Origin: an uncultured Treponema sp.
Lineage (GTDB): Bacteria > Spirochaetota > Spirochaetia > Treponematales > Treponemataceae
DNA length: 64,000 nucleotides
Direction of reading: 5' to 3'
Assembly: GCA_946615905.1 (NCBI GenBank)
Contig: CAMOIE010000005.1
Location: 62,001-126,000, forward strand
The position numbers were made by a program, and so were the translations under genes. Below the pieces are notes generated by a model. It worked only from the letters and a program-made list of their open reading frames with translations. It did not search any database and was not told the origin of the DNA. Of this stretch, positions 16,802 through 26,576 are shown piece after piece (position 1 is the stretch's first letter; every line of letters begins with the position of its first letter).

Positions 16802-18327
16802 ATTTTATTCCCCCTGCCAGAAAGCCCCATAATTCCGTATATTTTTTCCATGTCAAGAGACGACCGGACTATGGCGGCAAGTCTCTCATATTCTTTTTCC
16901 TTTCGGGAGCGGAAATCCTCAAAGTCAGGCAAGTCAATGCCTTTTTTTTCTGCGATATGATTCAATATAGAGTGCAGGATTTCTTTTGAGTCAAAAAAAC
17001 CGTGCAGATAAGTTCCAAAAACATTTTTATTCCAAGCGGCGGGAAAGTCAGTGATGGAACCGGAAGTCAGGCCAGAGTGAATCTCATAGCCGTCAGCACT
17101 CAAGCCAGACAAAAAGGAGAAGTCACCTGAAATCTCAGGGATTCTGCCGGAAAAACGGCGGCGGATTTTATTTTTACCGAATGAAGTCTGAGTCGGCAAA
17201 AGAGCAAGCCCTGTCTCAACAATTCCCTGCTTGCCACCCTCAAAGCCCTCCAAGTCAGAGAGTTTTTGCCCCAAAAGCTGGTAGCCGCCGCATATCCCAA
17301 TAACCAGCGTCCCGCAAGAAGCCTCGTTTTGAATCAATTTGCTCAGGCCGGATTTTCTCAAGTATTGTGCGGATGCGATTGTGTTTTTTGTGCCGGGAAT
17401 AATTATCAAGTCTGCTGCCCCGAATATGGCCTCGTTTTGAGCAAAAGTTTCGCATGAGTCAAAGAAGGAAATTGTGGCAAAATCAAGATTCTGCAATGGA
17501 GCCAGGTCAGTAAAATTCGCGATATAAGGAAGCCTGCATACGGCAACGTGAAAAAGCTGATTTTTTCCTGCGGATTTCGTCTCAAGCCTCGATGAAAGTG
17601 AGTCTTCCTCGTCAACGGCCAAATCCTGAATAAATGGAAGGACTCCGAGAACCGGGATTTTCGTAAGCCGCTCAATCTCCCTCAAGCCAGGCTCCAAAAG
17701 CTCTCTCTTTCCTCTGAATTTGTTTATGACAAGACCTTTCACACGGGCGCGTTCTGACCTTGTTAAAAGTTTTACCGTTCCGTAGAGGGAGGCAAAAACT
17801 CCGCCACGGTCAATGTCGGCGACAAGAAGCACCGGTGAGTCAGCGATTTTCGCCATTCCCATATTAGCGATGTCATTTTTTTTGAGGTTGATTTCAGCAG
17901 GACTTCCCGCCCCCTCGATTATCACAGCATCGTTTTCAGCGGCAAGTGACTTATAATTCTTTTTGATGACGGGAATCAGTTTTTTTCGGAAGGAAAAATA
18001 TTCGCTTGCGTCCATCTGGGCGAGGATCTCGCCGTTTACAATTACCTGGCTACCAGACTGGGACGTCGGCTTTAGCAGAACCGGGTTCATGCGGGTATCA
18101 GCCTCTTTTTTGGCACACTCAGCCTGCATTATCTGGGCGCGACCAATCTCAAAGCCGTCAGGAGTCACGCCGGAATTCAAAGCCATGTTCTGACTCTTGA
18201 ACGGGGCGACAGAATAGCCGTCCTGTGTCAAAATCCTGCAGAGGGCGGCCGTAATCAGGGATTTGCCCGCAGACGAGCATGTTCCCTGAATCATCAGCGG
18301 GTGGGCAGCAGTTTTCTCAGTTTTCAT
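16798..18327 (-). CDS. cobQ: Cobyric acid synthase
   Basis: Glutamine-dependent amidation of adenosylcobyrinic acid a,c-diamide at four side chains. The N-terminal synthetase domain shows MIQGTCSSAGKSLITAALCR (P-loop-like), VAPFKSQNMALNSGV and ADIDRGGVFASLYGTV. The C-terminal class I glutamine amidotransferase domain shows VIGICGGYQLLGQ, with the nucleophile Cys, and the His in FGTYLHGFFDS. The 509-residue length matches CobQ/CbiP. It overlaps cobD by 11 nt upstream and cobA downstream. Confidence 0.96.
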   Translation of the reverse strand: MKTEKTAAHPLMIQGTCSSAGKSLITAALCRILTQDGYSVAPFKSQNMALNSGVTPDGFEIGRAQIMQAECAKKEADTRMNPVLLKPTSQSGSQVIVNGEILAQMDASEYFSFRKKLIPVIKKNYKSLAAENDAVIIEGAGSPAEINLKKNDIANMGMAKIADSPVLLVADIDRGGVFASLYGTVKLLTRSERARVKGLVINKFRGKRELLEPGLREIERLTKIPVLGVLPFIQDLAVDEEDSLSSRLETKSAGKNQLFHVAVCRLPYIANFTDLAPLQNLDFATISFFDSCETFAQNEAIFGAADLIIIPGTKNTIASAQYLRKSGLSKLIQNEASCGTLVIGICGGYQLLGQKLSDLEGFEGGKQGIVETGLALLPTQTSFGKNKIRRRFSGRIPEISGDFSFLSGLSADGYEIHSGLTSGSITDFPAAWNKNVFGTYLHGFFDSKEILHSILNHIAEKKGIDLPDFEDFRSRKEKEYERLAAIVRSSLDMEKIYGIMGLSGRGNKI

Positions 18328-19561
18328 AGGAGAGAATTTCGTCTAATTTTTCAATCAGCTTTTCGTTTTCTTCCTTATTTTTAATTGCCGTGCGGTACCA
18401 GCTTGAGTCCAAGCCGAAAAAGTCAGCGCAGCCGCGGATTGCGATATTGTTTTTGGCAAGTGCAAGGCAGAGGGGGGCTGACGGCGGGTCAACCATATTG
18501 TCGTGGATTTTGAACAAAGTCTGTTTCTTTGAATACGATCGTTCCTTGAGCTGCTTTACACCGGTCTCATGATTTTTCGCATAGGAAAGGGCCTTTTCCT
18601 GCATTGAGTCGTTGAGCCTGAACAAAAGATAATTCGTCTCGCTCTGGATAAAGCGGATATTCTTCGACTTCAAGAATTCCTCAAGGCGGCCCTTCTCTTT
18701 TTCGACGATTTTGATTGTCCGCTCCTGCCAGTCAGAGCCTTTAAGCTCCTCCTTTATGACGGCCGCTCCTGTTCTCTGCGCCCCGGTGGAAATAGCCCAG
18801 GGCCGCATTGACTCAACCAGAATATTGTAGGTCTTTTCAGAGGCGCAAAGGCAGTAGCCTAAGCGGAGGCCTGCAAGACCGTAAATTTTTGTGAAAGCAT
18901 TCAAAACAATCAGATGAGGAAATTTGTCAGACTGAGAAAGAAGAGTGCGGATAGACTCTTCCGCCTTTTTTGAGAACTGGGCGAAACATGCGTCAATCAC
19001 AAGGACGGTCCCAGTCTTCTCACATTCCTCAGCGATTCTGAAAAGGTCTTTCTCTGGAATGGAGTTGCCGGAGGGATTTGCAGGAGTCGCCATGAACAAA
19101 AGCGGCACTCCCCCTGAAAGAATTTTTTCCAAGCGGCCGAAATCTTCGTCAGTCCATGAAAAATCGTTTTCGGCAGCCAAAGTCAGATGGAGAATCTTCT
19201 CTTCGTGGCAGACAAGCTTAAGCGCGTTCTCATACTCAGAAAAAGCCGGCTCTATAATCAAATTGAAGGCCTGTCCCTGGGCATTGGCCCTCTTGCCAAT
19301 CACAGTGGCAATCAGCTGAATCAAGTCAGCCGCACCGGAACCGCAGAGGACAGCCCCGTGGAAATTCCAGTATTGGGCGAGAAGTTTTTTAAGCTCTGAT
19401 GAGTCAGGGTCAGGATAGGCGGCCAGGCAGTCCGGGCCTTTTGCAAGGGTTGAAAGGGCTTTTACAGCCGCTGGGTGGACTCCAAGAGGAGACGTGTTTG
19501 CAGAAAAATCAAGAAAATCAGCGATTTTTGCGGAATGTGTGCCGCCATGAAAGTAAGACAT
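18317..19561 (-). CDS. cobD: L-threonine-O-3-phosphate decarboxylase-like aminotransferase
   Basis: PLP enzyme of the histidinol-phosphate aminotransferase fold that supplies (R)-1-amino-2-propanol phosphate for the corrin side arm. FSANTSPLGVHPAAVKAL near the N-terminus is the usual CobD start. Also seen: PANPSGNSIPEKDL, VLVIDACFAQF (PLP Asp) and LNAFTKIYGLAGLRLGYCL with the Schiff-base Lys. At 414 residues it is about 50 longer than most CobD proteins, with extra sequence in the C-terminal third (NHETGVKQLKERSYSKKQT region). It follows ispH by 20 nt and overlaps cobQ. Confidence 0.87.
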   Translation of the reverse strand: MSYFHGGTHSAKIADFLDFSANTSPLGVHPAAVKALSTLAKGPDCLAAYPDPDSSELKKLLAQYWNFHGAVLCGSGAADLIQLIATVIGKRANAQGQAFNLIIEPAFSEYENALKLVCHEEKILHLTLAAENDFSWTDEDFGRLEKILSGGVPLLFMATPANPSGNSIPEKDLFRIAEECEKTGTVLVIDACFAQFSKKAEESIRTLLSQSDKFPHLIVLNAFTKIYGLAGLRLGYCLCASEKTYNILVESMRPWAISTGAQRTGAAVIKEELKGSDWQERTIKIVEKEKGRLEEFLKSKNIRFIQSETNYLLFRLNDSMQEKALSYAKNHETGVKQLKERSYSKKQTLFKIHDNMVDPPSAPLCLALAKNNIAIRGCADFFGLDSSWYRTAIKNKEENEKLIEKLDEILSYEN

Positions 19562-19581
19562 AAGTCAATTATAACATAATT

Positions 19582-20484
19582 TCAAAATTTATTAAATGAC
19601 ATTGACGAAGAAAGCAGTCTTTCACTCACAGCGTCAATCACGTTATCAGGAGTGGAGGCTCCAGCCGTCAGACCGACATTCTCAAGCGAAAAGAATTCTG
19701 GAGGAATCTCATCCTTTGTTTCAATCAAGGCGGCGTGCTGACAGTTTGCCTTCGCGGTGGCATAAAGCCGGTTCGTGTTTGCAGAGGTCTTTCCGCCGAT
19801 TACAAGGATTCCGTCGACTTTTTTGCAAAGGTCCAAAAGGGAATCCTGCCTCTCATGGGTGGCAGGGCAGATTGAAGAGACAACTTCCAAACCGGGAAGT
19901 TTTTTCTTCAATACAGATGAGATTTCGTCAAAGGCAGAAATTGAAAAAGTAGTCTGGCTCAAAAGGACGGATTTTTCAGGCAAGCGACCGTCTGAAAAAA
20001 GGTTTTCCGCATCCTCTTTTGTGCGGACAAGGCAGAAGACAAAGGTCTTTCCGGCACTTTCAGCGGCTTTTTTTGCCCAGCCCTCGATTCCGACAACTTC
20101 CCCGTGATTTTTGTCGCCCGCAAAAATAATCGCAAAGCCTCTCTCGGCATAGGAAGCTGCCCTCTTTTGACTGGCGGTGACAAGGGGACATGTTGCGTTC
20201 ACAAGCGTGCAGCCGGACGCCTCAAGTTTTTCAGAAAGCTCCGGAGGAACTCCGTGCGCGCGGATAATAACGGTGTCACCTCTTTTGACTTTGGAAATTT
20301 CCTCTGTCTCAAGGACACGGACCCCCTTGCGCTCAAAATCAGCCAGAGCCGACGGATTATGAATCAAAGGACCGAGCGTATAGACCTGACCGCCCAAAGC
20401 CCCCTCAAGCGATTTTTCCGCCTCATTCACAGCCCTTCTTACCCCGGCACAAAAGCCAAGTATAGTCGCACGGATGACGTTCAT
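19582..20484 (-). CDS. ispH: 4-hydroxy-3-methylbut-2-enyl diphosphate reductase
   Basis: Last step of the MEP pathway, a [4Fe-4S] enzyme making IPP and DMAPP. The three cluster cysteines are in LGFCAGVRRAV (C12), VNATCPLVTASQ (~C96) and SSICPATHERQ (~C200). RLIHNPSALADFERKGV-type and TLGPLIHNP regions fit the family, as does the 300-residue length. SD GAGGGG lies 6 nt before the ATG. It is the first gene of the cobalamin unit. Confidence 0.96.
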   Translation of the reverse strand: MNVIRATILGFCAGVRRAVNEAEKSLEGALGGQVYTLGPLIHNPSALADFERKGVRVLETEEISKVKRGDTVIIRAHGVPPELSEKLEASGCTLVNATCPLVTASQKRAASYAERGFAIIFAGDKNHGEVVGIEGWAKKAAESAGKTFVFCLVRTKEDAENLFSDGRLPEKSVLLSQTTFSISAFDEISSVLKKKLPGLEVVSSICPATHERQDSLLDLCKKVDGILVIGGKTSANTNRLYATAKANCQHAALIETKDEIPPEFFSLENVGLTAGASTPDNVIDAVSERLLSSSMSFNKF

Positions 20485-20552
20485 TCTTACCCCTCAAATT
20501 TCATGAAAGCTGGATACAGACCTGCAAAAAAATAATACTTTTCAATAAACAC

Positions 20553-20582
20553 AAAAAGCGGTCGGACCGACCGCTTTTTTTT
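20553..20582 (-). terminator. Rho-independent terminator after secF
   Basis: AGCGGTCGG-A-CCGACCGCT is a perfect 9-bp stem (20557-20575) with A tracts on one side and T tracts on the other, so it can act in either direction. On the minus strand it lies 20 nt after the secF stop and before ispH, so it ends the yajC-secD-secF transcript. Confidence 0.85.
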
Positions 20583-20601
20583 ATTAAAGAAAATTAAGAT
20601 T

Positions 20602-21843
20602 TCAGACCTGTGGCTCCATGCTGAAAGTATGTTCTTTTGACGCGATGGCCTTTTCCTTGCCATCGTAGTTTCCGTCGTAAGAGCGGCGGGCAAATGCGAT
20701 AAAGGCACCAGAAATGAACATAGATGAATAACAGCCGGAAATCAAGCCGACGAGCAATGCAAGGGCAAAGTCGTGGATTGAACCAGTCGTAAAGACCAGC
20801 AAGGAAACAACTGCGAACAAAGTCGTCACTGTCGTGATGATTGAGCGGCTCAACGTGCGAGTAAGAGCTGAGTCAAGGATTTCCTTGAAGTTCTTTGTCT
20901 CAAGCATACGCATATCGAAGCGAACACGGTCAAGGATAACGACAGTAGCGTTGATTGAATAACCGATGATTGTCAGAATTGCGGCCAAAGTTGTGGTCGT
21001 GAATTCCATCTGAGTCCATGCGATAAATGCAATCATGATAAGTGAGTCGTGGAGCAAGGCGATAACGGCAGCCATGGCGAAATCCCAGTGGAAGCGGATT
21101 GCTGCATAAATCCAAATGAGAGCCAAAGTCGCGATTACCAAAATGATTGAGTCACGAATCAATGATTTGGAGAACTGAGAGCCGATGAAGTCAGACTTGA
21201 CGATCACAACGTTCTCCGCGCCGAACTTTGATGCGAGGGCGATTTTTGTCTCGTCCTGAATTGACTTCTGGCTTCCGTCCTTGCCGATTCCTGTGCGAAT
21301 CTGGAAGGAGGCGTTTCCGTCCGTTCCCGTAGCCTTTACATCAGCACCCTCAAGACCTTTCACAGCCTCGCGAATCTGGTCAGAAGTGACTCTCACAGAA
21401 GAGTCTGAAGCATGAAGACTGAGCGGAGTTGACGAAAGTTTTGTAGAAACTGTTGAGTCAGAGAAAAGTCCGTCAGAGCCGATTGGGCAATCCTTCACCA
21501 GCTGGGCTGAAACACCATCGATTTTGTTGAGTTCCGCAACCAAAGCCGAGACCTTCTTAACATCCGCAAAGGAAAGAGAGACTGTCTGGTTCTCTGCACC
21601 GACACCTGAAATCACAACATCAATTCCGCTTGAGCTGATGTCAAGGGAAACAGTGTTTGCGCCGCTGTATGAAACGTTCAAAACAGTCGGAGCGATTCTT
21701 ATTTCCTCAATCATACCGGGCTTGAAGTCAAGACCGAAGTTGATTCCCTTTGTCGCAGTGCGGACGATTCCAGAAAGAATCAAAACCGCGCTGATTACGA
21801 CAGCGGGCAGGAAAAATTTGCTAAAATGGATAATTTTTTTCAT
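20602..21843 (-). CDS. secF: Protein translocase subunit SecF
   Basis: Membrane partner of SecD in proton-driven late steps of Sec export. TM1 is at ~8-28 (FFLPAVVISAVLILSGIV), then a periplasmic domain larger than usual (~30-230), then five TM segments with the family's GYSINATVVILDRVR region and TRTLSRSIITTVTTLFAVVS. At 413 residues it is about 100 longer than E. coli SecF; the extra length lies in the first periplasmic part. Start directly abuts the secD stop (TAAATG). Confidence 0.95.
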   Translation of the reverse strand: MKKIIHFSKFFLPAVVISAVLILSGIVRTATKGINFGLDFKPGMIEEIRIAPTVLNVSYSGANTVSLDISSSGIDVVISGVGAENQTVSLSFADVKKVSALVAELNKIDGVSAQLVKDCPIGSDGLFSDSTVSTKLSSTPLSLHASDSSVRVTSDQIREAVKGLEGADVKATGTDGNASFQIRTGIGKDGSQKSIQDETKIALASKFGAENVVIVKSDFIGSQFSKSLIRDSIILVIATLALIWIYAAIRFHWDFAMAAVIALLHDSLIMIAFIAWTQMEFTTTTLAAILTIIGYSINATVVILDRVRFDMRMLETKNFKEILDSALTRTLSRSIITTVTTLFAVVSLLVFTTGSIHDFALALLVGLISGCYSSMFISGAFIAFARRSYDGNYDGKEKAIASKEHTFSMEPQV

Positions 21844-23598
21844 TTACTTAACCCTCCGCCAGCTGATGGAGATGTTCTTTTTCTTCATAACGTCTGTAGC
21901 GAAGTCGAACATCAGGCGGGAAACAAACAAGGCTGTGAACACTGATGAACAAACACCGATTGCGAGAGAGACTGCGAAGCCCTGAATTGAACCAGTTCCA
22001 AGCTGAGAAAGGAACATAGCGGCGATGAATGTCGTGATGTTGGAGTCCATGATTGCCCAGAAGGCGTTGTCAAATCCTGATGCGATTGCGGCCGCACGTG
22101 ACTTGCCAGCCCTAAGCTCTTCCTTGATGCGCTCGAAGATAATTACGTTGGCGTCAACTGACATACCGACCGTAAGAATCATACCTGCGATAGAAGAAAG
22201 TGTCAGAGTCAAATTGAAGGCAGAGAGGACTGAGAACATGATGTACATATTCAAAATCTGTGCGACGACAGCGTTGAAACCCGCGCCGAGATAGTAGATA
22301 AGCATGAAGATAAGGACTGCGATCAAACCGACTGACAGAGCCATGATTCCCTGATGGATTGCCTGCTCACCGAGAGAGGCACCGATAACCTGCTGGCTCT
22401 CGACCTCAAGCGGAACAGAAAGCCATGCGGTCTGCAAAACCTTCTGGATGTTCTGGGCTTCCTCAACTGAGAATCCGCCGGAAAGGGCAACATGTCCTCC
22501 GGGAATAGCCTCGTTGATTCTAGCGTTTGACTTAACCTTGTCATCAGATACGATTGCCATGTATTTTCCAACATTGGCCTTTGTGTAGTCAGCGAACAAA
22601 TCCGCGCCCTCTGAGTCAAAGGCAAAGTCAACCTCAATCTGTCCGTTAGTCGGATTTGAAGAAACCTGTGCTGACTGGACGTGCTGGCCGTCAACGATAA
22701 TATCTTTCTTTACAACGAGATAGCCGATACGCTCATCAAGACCGTAGGCATCTTTTGTATACTGGCCGAAAACCTCGCAGTCCTCAGGAATAATCGAGGG
22801 GTCTGCAAGTTTTCCGTCAGAATTGAATGTGGCGGCACCGTGCTGGCGGTAGTAGTTCTCGAATTTTTCCGTTGCATCCATATCGACCTGGCGGAAGTTG
22901 AGGATTCCCTTGCCCATAATCAAAGTGTTGACTGACTCACCGTCTGCGGCACCTGGAATTTCGATATAGATTCTGTCCTCACCCTGCTGGCGGACAACCG
23001 GGGAAGAAAGACCGAATTTATCGATGCGACCTGTCAAAGTTTCAATAGCCTGAGCCATTGCGTCCTTTTTAAACTGGTCAACATTGTCTACGGAAGCACT
23101 GTCCTTTTTTTTCTGGGCTTCAACGGCTGCATTCAAGTCAGCGTGAACGATAATGTTCATACCGCCGGACAAGTCCAAGCCGAGTTTTACAGATGATTCT
23201 GACCGATTCTTAGCCTCAAGAATCTCATCGCGGTAGTGGCTTTCGAGGACGCTCTTAAGCTCCTCCACTCCACTGAATGCACTCAAAACAGATCCCAAAG
23301 TCATTGTCGCGGGAACAGACTTTTTCTGAGCCTTGTAGGCTTTTTTAGCGGCTTTTTCAAGCCATTTGAAAGAAGGGTCAAGGGCGTCGTCAGGATTATT
23401 GCGGGCAGAACTTATAAAATTCTCCGCACCGAGACGGGCGCGCTCTGTTGTATAATCCTTAATCTTTTCAAGAGAGCCGAGGGCAAGAGTCTGCTGGTCT
23501 TTGGGAGTCAATGCATACCATGAAATTGACGGCCAGAGAAAAACAAAGCAGACTGCAAGCACGGCAAGAATGAGAATAAAACGGCTGCGCTTATTCAT
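21844..23598 (-). CDS. secD: Protein translocase subunit SecD
   Basis: Six-TM translocase protein. SVKLGLDLSGGMNIIVHAD (family D1 motif), ALTLTLSSIAGMILTVGMSV-like region followed by DANVIIFERIKEELRAGK (D4), and LSQLGTGSIQGFAVSLAIGV are all present. ATG 23598 is preferred over GTG 23610, since GGAG is 11 nt upstream and the protein then begins MNKRSRFILILAVL; it overlaps yajC by 8 nt. 584 residues. Confidence 0.96.
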   Translation of the reverse strand: MNKRSRFILILAVLAVCFVFLWPSISWYALTPKDQQTLALGSLEKIKDYTTERARLGAENFISSARNNPDDALDPSFKWLEKAAKKAYKAQKKSVPATMTLGSVLSAFSGVEELKSVLESHYRDEILEAKNRSESSVKLGLDLSGGMNIIVHADLNAAVEAQKKKDSASVDNVDQFKKDAMAQAIETLTGRIDKFGLSSPVVRQQGEDRIYIEIPGAADGESVNTLIMGKGILNFRQVDMDATEKFENYYRQHGAATFNSDGKLADPSIIPEDCEVFGQYTKDAYGLDERIGYLVVKKDIIVDGQHVQSAQVSSNPTNGQIEVDFAFDSEGADLFADYTKANVGKYMAIVSDDKVKSNARINEAIPGGHVALSGGFSVEEAQNIQKVLQTAWLSVPLEVESQQVIGASLGEQAIHQGIMALSVGLIAVLIFMLIYYLGAGFNAVVAQILNMYIMFSVLSAFNLTLTLSSIAGMILTVGMSVDANVIIFERIKEELRAGKSRAAAIASGFDNAFWAIMDSNITTFIAAMFLSQLGTGSIQGFAVSLAIGVCSSVFTALFVSRLMFDFATDVMKKKNISISWRRVK

Positions 23599-24028
23599 GT
23601 TTTTCTTCACTCCAATAGTTGTCAGCTGTGTCGTCTGATTTCTTTTCCTCAGATGATTCTACAGCTTTTTTTTCTTCTTTTGTATTTTTTGCGGATTTTT
23701 CAGCGGCAGGCTTGTCTACGACAACAGAGGCGACTGCCGAGCGGTTGAATTCAATTTTTGCTCCGTCATCAACCTTGATAATGACAGTCTTTTCTTTTGT
23801 AGAAGAAACTGTTCCGTGGATTCCGCCGATTGTGATAACCTTATCACCTTTTTTGAGGGCGGCAATCATTTTTTCTGTTTCTTTCTGTTTTTTATTCTGC
23901 GGACGAATAATGAAAAAATAGAAAATAGCGATGATGAGAATAAACGGGGCGAATGTCATGAGCATTCCTCCGTTGGCTGGAGTTCCTGCAGCAGGAGCTG
24001 CGGCCTGCAATAACGGGATAAAAGACAT
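23591..24028 (-). CDS. yajC: Preprotein translocase subunit YajC
   Basis: Single-TM accessory to SecDF. The TM at ~23-43 is MTFAPFILIIAIFYFFIIRP, followed by the family motif QNKKQKETEKMIAALKKGD then VITIGGIHG. Residues ~108-145 are an extra Lys/Glu/Ser-rich tail not found in short YajC proteins. First gene of yajC-secD-secF. Confidence 0.94.
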   Translation of the reverse strand: MSFIPLLQAAAPAAGTPANGGMLMTFAPFILIIAIFYFFIIRPQNKKQKETEKMIAALKKGDKVITIGGIHGTVSSTKEKTVIIKVDDGAKIEFNRSAVASVVVDKPAAEKSAKNTKEEKKAVESSEEKKSDDTADNYWSEEKHE

Positions 24029-24078
24029 ATATCCTTCCTTTTCACTTCTTGTAATGTGATATAAAGTTTGGAGATTAG

Positions 24079-24106
24079 ATTATCATTTTAAGCCGTCAAT
24101 GGTCAA
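24079..24106 (-). promoter_or_regulatory. Sigma-70-type promoter for yajC-secDF
   Basis: On the minus strand, TTGACC (24106-24101) and GATAAT (24084-24079) are 16 bp apart. The start of yajC is about 50 nt further on. The rest of the 24029-24179 gap shows no gene. Confidence 0.55.
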
Positions 24107-24179
24107 TACTGAGATGAAATGTCACATAGAAGGACCACTCAGAAGCAATTATTTTTCTCTTAATGAGGTGGCCTCAGAC

Positions 24180-25970
24180 TTAAAGGCCAAGGAGTGAGTC
24201 CAATTCCTGATTGAGTTTCAGAAGGCCCTGGTCGTTCGGGGAAATCGCAACGACCTGTTTTAGATAATAGCGGGCCTTGCGGTATTCCTTTTTCGCATAA
24301 TAAATTTTATACATTCTAAAAAGAGCATCCTTGTTGCGGGGGTTTGCAGTCAAACTTGACCGGAGATTCGAGAGAATCTGGTCTTCTCCTGACACAAGAA
24401 AACTTCGCTCATAATAGTAAAAACTGCGCATTTGAGATGAGGGGGATTTAGAGAGATTGGACTCTATCAATTTTTTCGCCTCGTTATTGCGGTCTGTAGC
24501 GACAAGGACAGAAAGATAACATTTCAATACGTCCTCGTCAGCGGAATCCTCTCGGTACAAGGCAGAAGCTAGACGCCAAGCCTCATTTTTTTCGCCCGCC
24601 TCAAGACAAATTGAAATATGTGTGAAAATCTGCTGGCGGGAGGCGTTTTTCTTTTCCGCAAGTTTGGAACTTGTCCCGTAGGCCTTTTTCCAGTCTCTTT
24701 GCTTTATATATTCATCGGTCAGAATTTTTAGAGCCTCCGAGTTTTCAGGGTCAGAGGCCAGAATTTGCGACACAAAATCAACAGCATTCTTTCCACCGAT
24801 TGTCTTGCCAGTTGCAGAAGCGACTTCAGCCGCCGCCGCGAGAACATCCCCGTCATTCGGATAGAGGGACAAGGCCCTTTCCAAAGTAACTGCGGCGGCC
24901 GTCGTATTGCGGTTCCACTCCTTTTGAATGCGGCTACGCAAAAGCAGGTAGTCCTTTGACGAATCATCCGACCGGGCATAAACATCCAGGAGGGAAGATG
25001 CTCTTATGTAGTCATTCTTCAAAATCAGAATTTTTGCTCGGAACAAAATAAATTCTGGATTATTGGGGTTTTGCTGGAGAACCTTTGCGACATAGCCTTC
25101 AGCCTCATCAAATTTACCAACATCAAAGGCTGCCCTTGCGCAAATGGAGGTAGCTGTCAAATTCATTGAATTTTCAGGCTGAGACAAAATGGTCTTTCCA
25201 AGCTCCAAAGCCTTTGCAGGGTCTCCACCTCTAAGGGCATTTCTGGCCATGGCAAGCCAAAGCTCCAAGTTTTTGGGAGATTTTTCGGCGGCTTTTAAAT
25301 ACTCAATGTCAGCCCTGGAATAGTCCCCCTGTCTTTCATACAGGAGGCCTCGCAAATACCTTGCCAAGACAGAATCCGGCTGCAAGGTCAAGGCTTTGTC
25401 CAGAGACTGACCAGCCTGTTGGTAATATGAGTTTGAGGAATTTGAAGTCAGCAAAACGAGTGAGGGCAAAGTCAAGGTGAGAAAATCAGAGTTGCCGCTA
25501 CTCGTGTCATATAAACCTGAAGCAGCACTTTTTACCGCCCCTGTATAGAGGTTTTCTTCCTGAGGCTCTGGAGCCGAAAGGTAAAATTTTCCAGCGGCTG
25601 ACGGCCAGGCCATCTTCATAATAGAGGCAGCGACATAAATCAGAGTTTTCTCGTACTCCTCATAAGAGTTGTCGTTGCGGCGCAAAATCTCCCAGGCCCC
25701 TTGAAGAGACTCTGGGCTTCCCACCTCAACGAGTGTCAGAGCCTTTTGGTCTACAAATGAAAAATACGAAAGTTTTTTAAGTTCCGGCATTTGAATCGGA
25801 ACAGCTTGAGACAGGTCTATATCGTCCACTCCCTTTTCAGGACTATCGCCTTGGCTATTCTCCAGATTTGTTTCAGGCGATGAAGAATCAGCCTTCTGGG
25901 TCGAGGCGCAGGAAGCTAAAAATGAGGCAAGCAAAACTGAAGAAAAGGTCAGCCGCAAGCAGAGTTTCAT
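24180..25970 (-). CDS. TPR lipoprotein
   Basis: Signal peptide with lipobox LASC (about C21), so likely anchored to a membrane in the periplasm or at the surface. The rest is mostly TPR repeats: PDSVLARYLRGLLYERQGDY, LELWLAMARNALRGGDPAKA, FVAKVLQQNPNNPEFILFRA-like, and near the end FRMYKIYYAKKEYRKARYYL. No enzyme motif. Probably a protein-protein scaffold of the envelope. The ATG directly follows the TAG of the upstream membrane gene. No homologue with known role was recognised. Confidence 0.88.
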   Translation of the reverse strand: MKLCLRLTFSSVLLASFLASCASTQKADSSSPETNLENSQGDSPEKGVDDIDLSQAVPIQMPELKKLSYFSFVDQKALTLVEVGSPESLQGAWEILRRNDNSYEEYEKTLIYVAASIMKMAWPSAAGKFYLSAPEPQEENLYTGAVKSAASGLYDTSSGNSDFLTLTLPSLVLLTSNSSNSYYQQAGQSLDKALTLQPDSVLARYLRGLLYERQGDYSRADIEYLKAAEKSPKNLELWLAMARNALRGGDPAKALELGKTILSQPENSMNLTATSICARAAFDVGKFDEAEGYVAKVLQQNPNNPEFILFRAKILILKNDYIRASSLLDVYARSDDSSKDYLLLRSRIQKEWNRNTTAAAVTLERALSLYPNDGDVLAAAAEVASATGKTIGGKNAVDFVSQILASDPENSEALKILTDEYIKQRDWKKAYGTSSKLAEKKNASRQQIFTHISICLEAGEKNEAWRLASALYREDSADEDVLKCYLSVLVATDRNNEAKKLIESNLSKSPSSQMRSFYYYERSFLVSGEDQILSNLRSSLTANPRNKDALFRMYKIYYAKKEYRKARYYLKQVVAISPNDQGLLKLNQELDSLLGL

Positions 25971-26576
25971 CTATCTTTCATCCCTGGAAAGATTTTCATC
26001 GTCAGAAGCGTCCGGATTTTCATCCGTATTTTTGGGAAATATATTGGCGGGAGACTGCAAGTAGGCGTAAAGAATCACCAAAAGTCCGCCGATTAAAATC
26101 AATGAAAGTGGCCACCAAGTATTCAAAATCTGGTGGAATGTGACTGGGAGTATTTCAAGCGAAAAGAGAAGGAAAAAGGCACCCAAGACAGCAAGAACGA
26201 TTGAAGGAAAGAGGAAGCCGAAGCGAATCCGCCTGTCGCGGTATAGGCCTGTAAGTAAAAGAGAAAGTCCGGCCAAAATCATCGAAAAAGGCCAGAGTTC
26301 GGAAATGCCCGCCGGAATCACGCCGGAAGATGCGAACATGTAAAGGCTTCCAAGGAGGATTAAGTAAAGTCCTGTGAAAAAGACGAGCGAATTAATCGGT
26401 TTTACAAGCGCCATGTAAAGGGTAAAGGCTCCAATCACGATTACGGCAATCGAGCTAATCGGAACATGAGCCTCTATGTCTGAAAAAATGTGGGCAATCA
26501 GGAAAAGCCCTGCGAGAATTAAAATAACGCCGAACGCAAGCACCGTATTCAAAATAGCAACGTAATTTTTCTTCAT
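25971..26576 (-). CDS. Multi-pass membrane protein with LiaF-TM-like repeats
   Basis: About six short hydrophobic helices in 201 residues. Pairs of helices carry a WP motif (LWPFSMILAGLSLLLTG and WWPLSLILIGGLLVIL), which is characteristic of the LiaF/LiaI N-terminal TM domain. A short acidic tail ends the protein. ATG 26576 is used; the TTG 18 nt upstream is also in frame but overlaps the SD-like AAGGA. It is followed at once by a TPR lipoprotein. A role in envelope stress sensing is a guess from the family only. Confidence 0.72.
   Translation of the reverse strand: MKKNYVAILNTVLAFGVILILAGLFLIAHIFSDIEAHVPISSIAVIVIGAFTLYMALVKPINSLVFFTGLYLILLGSLYMFASSGVIPAGISELWPFSMILAGLSLLLTGLYRDRRIRFGFLFPSIVLAVLGAFFLLFSLEILPVTFHQILNTWWPLSLILIGGLLVILYAYLQSPANIFPKNTDENPDASDDENLSRDER

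Noticed and set aside
20485-20601. Cobalamin riboswitch before ispH-cobD
   Set aside because: The gap holds only a terminator hairpin and AT-rich sequence, too short for the aptamer, and no B12-box core was found.
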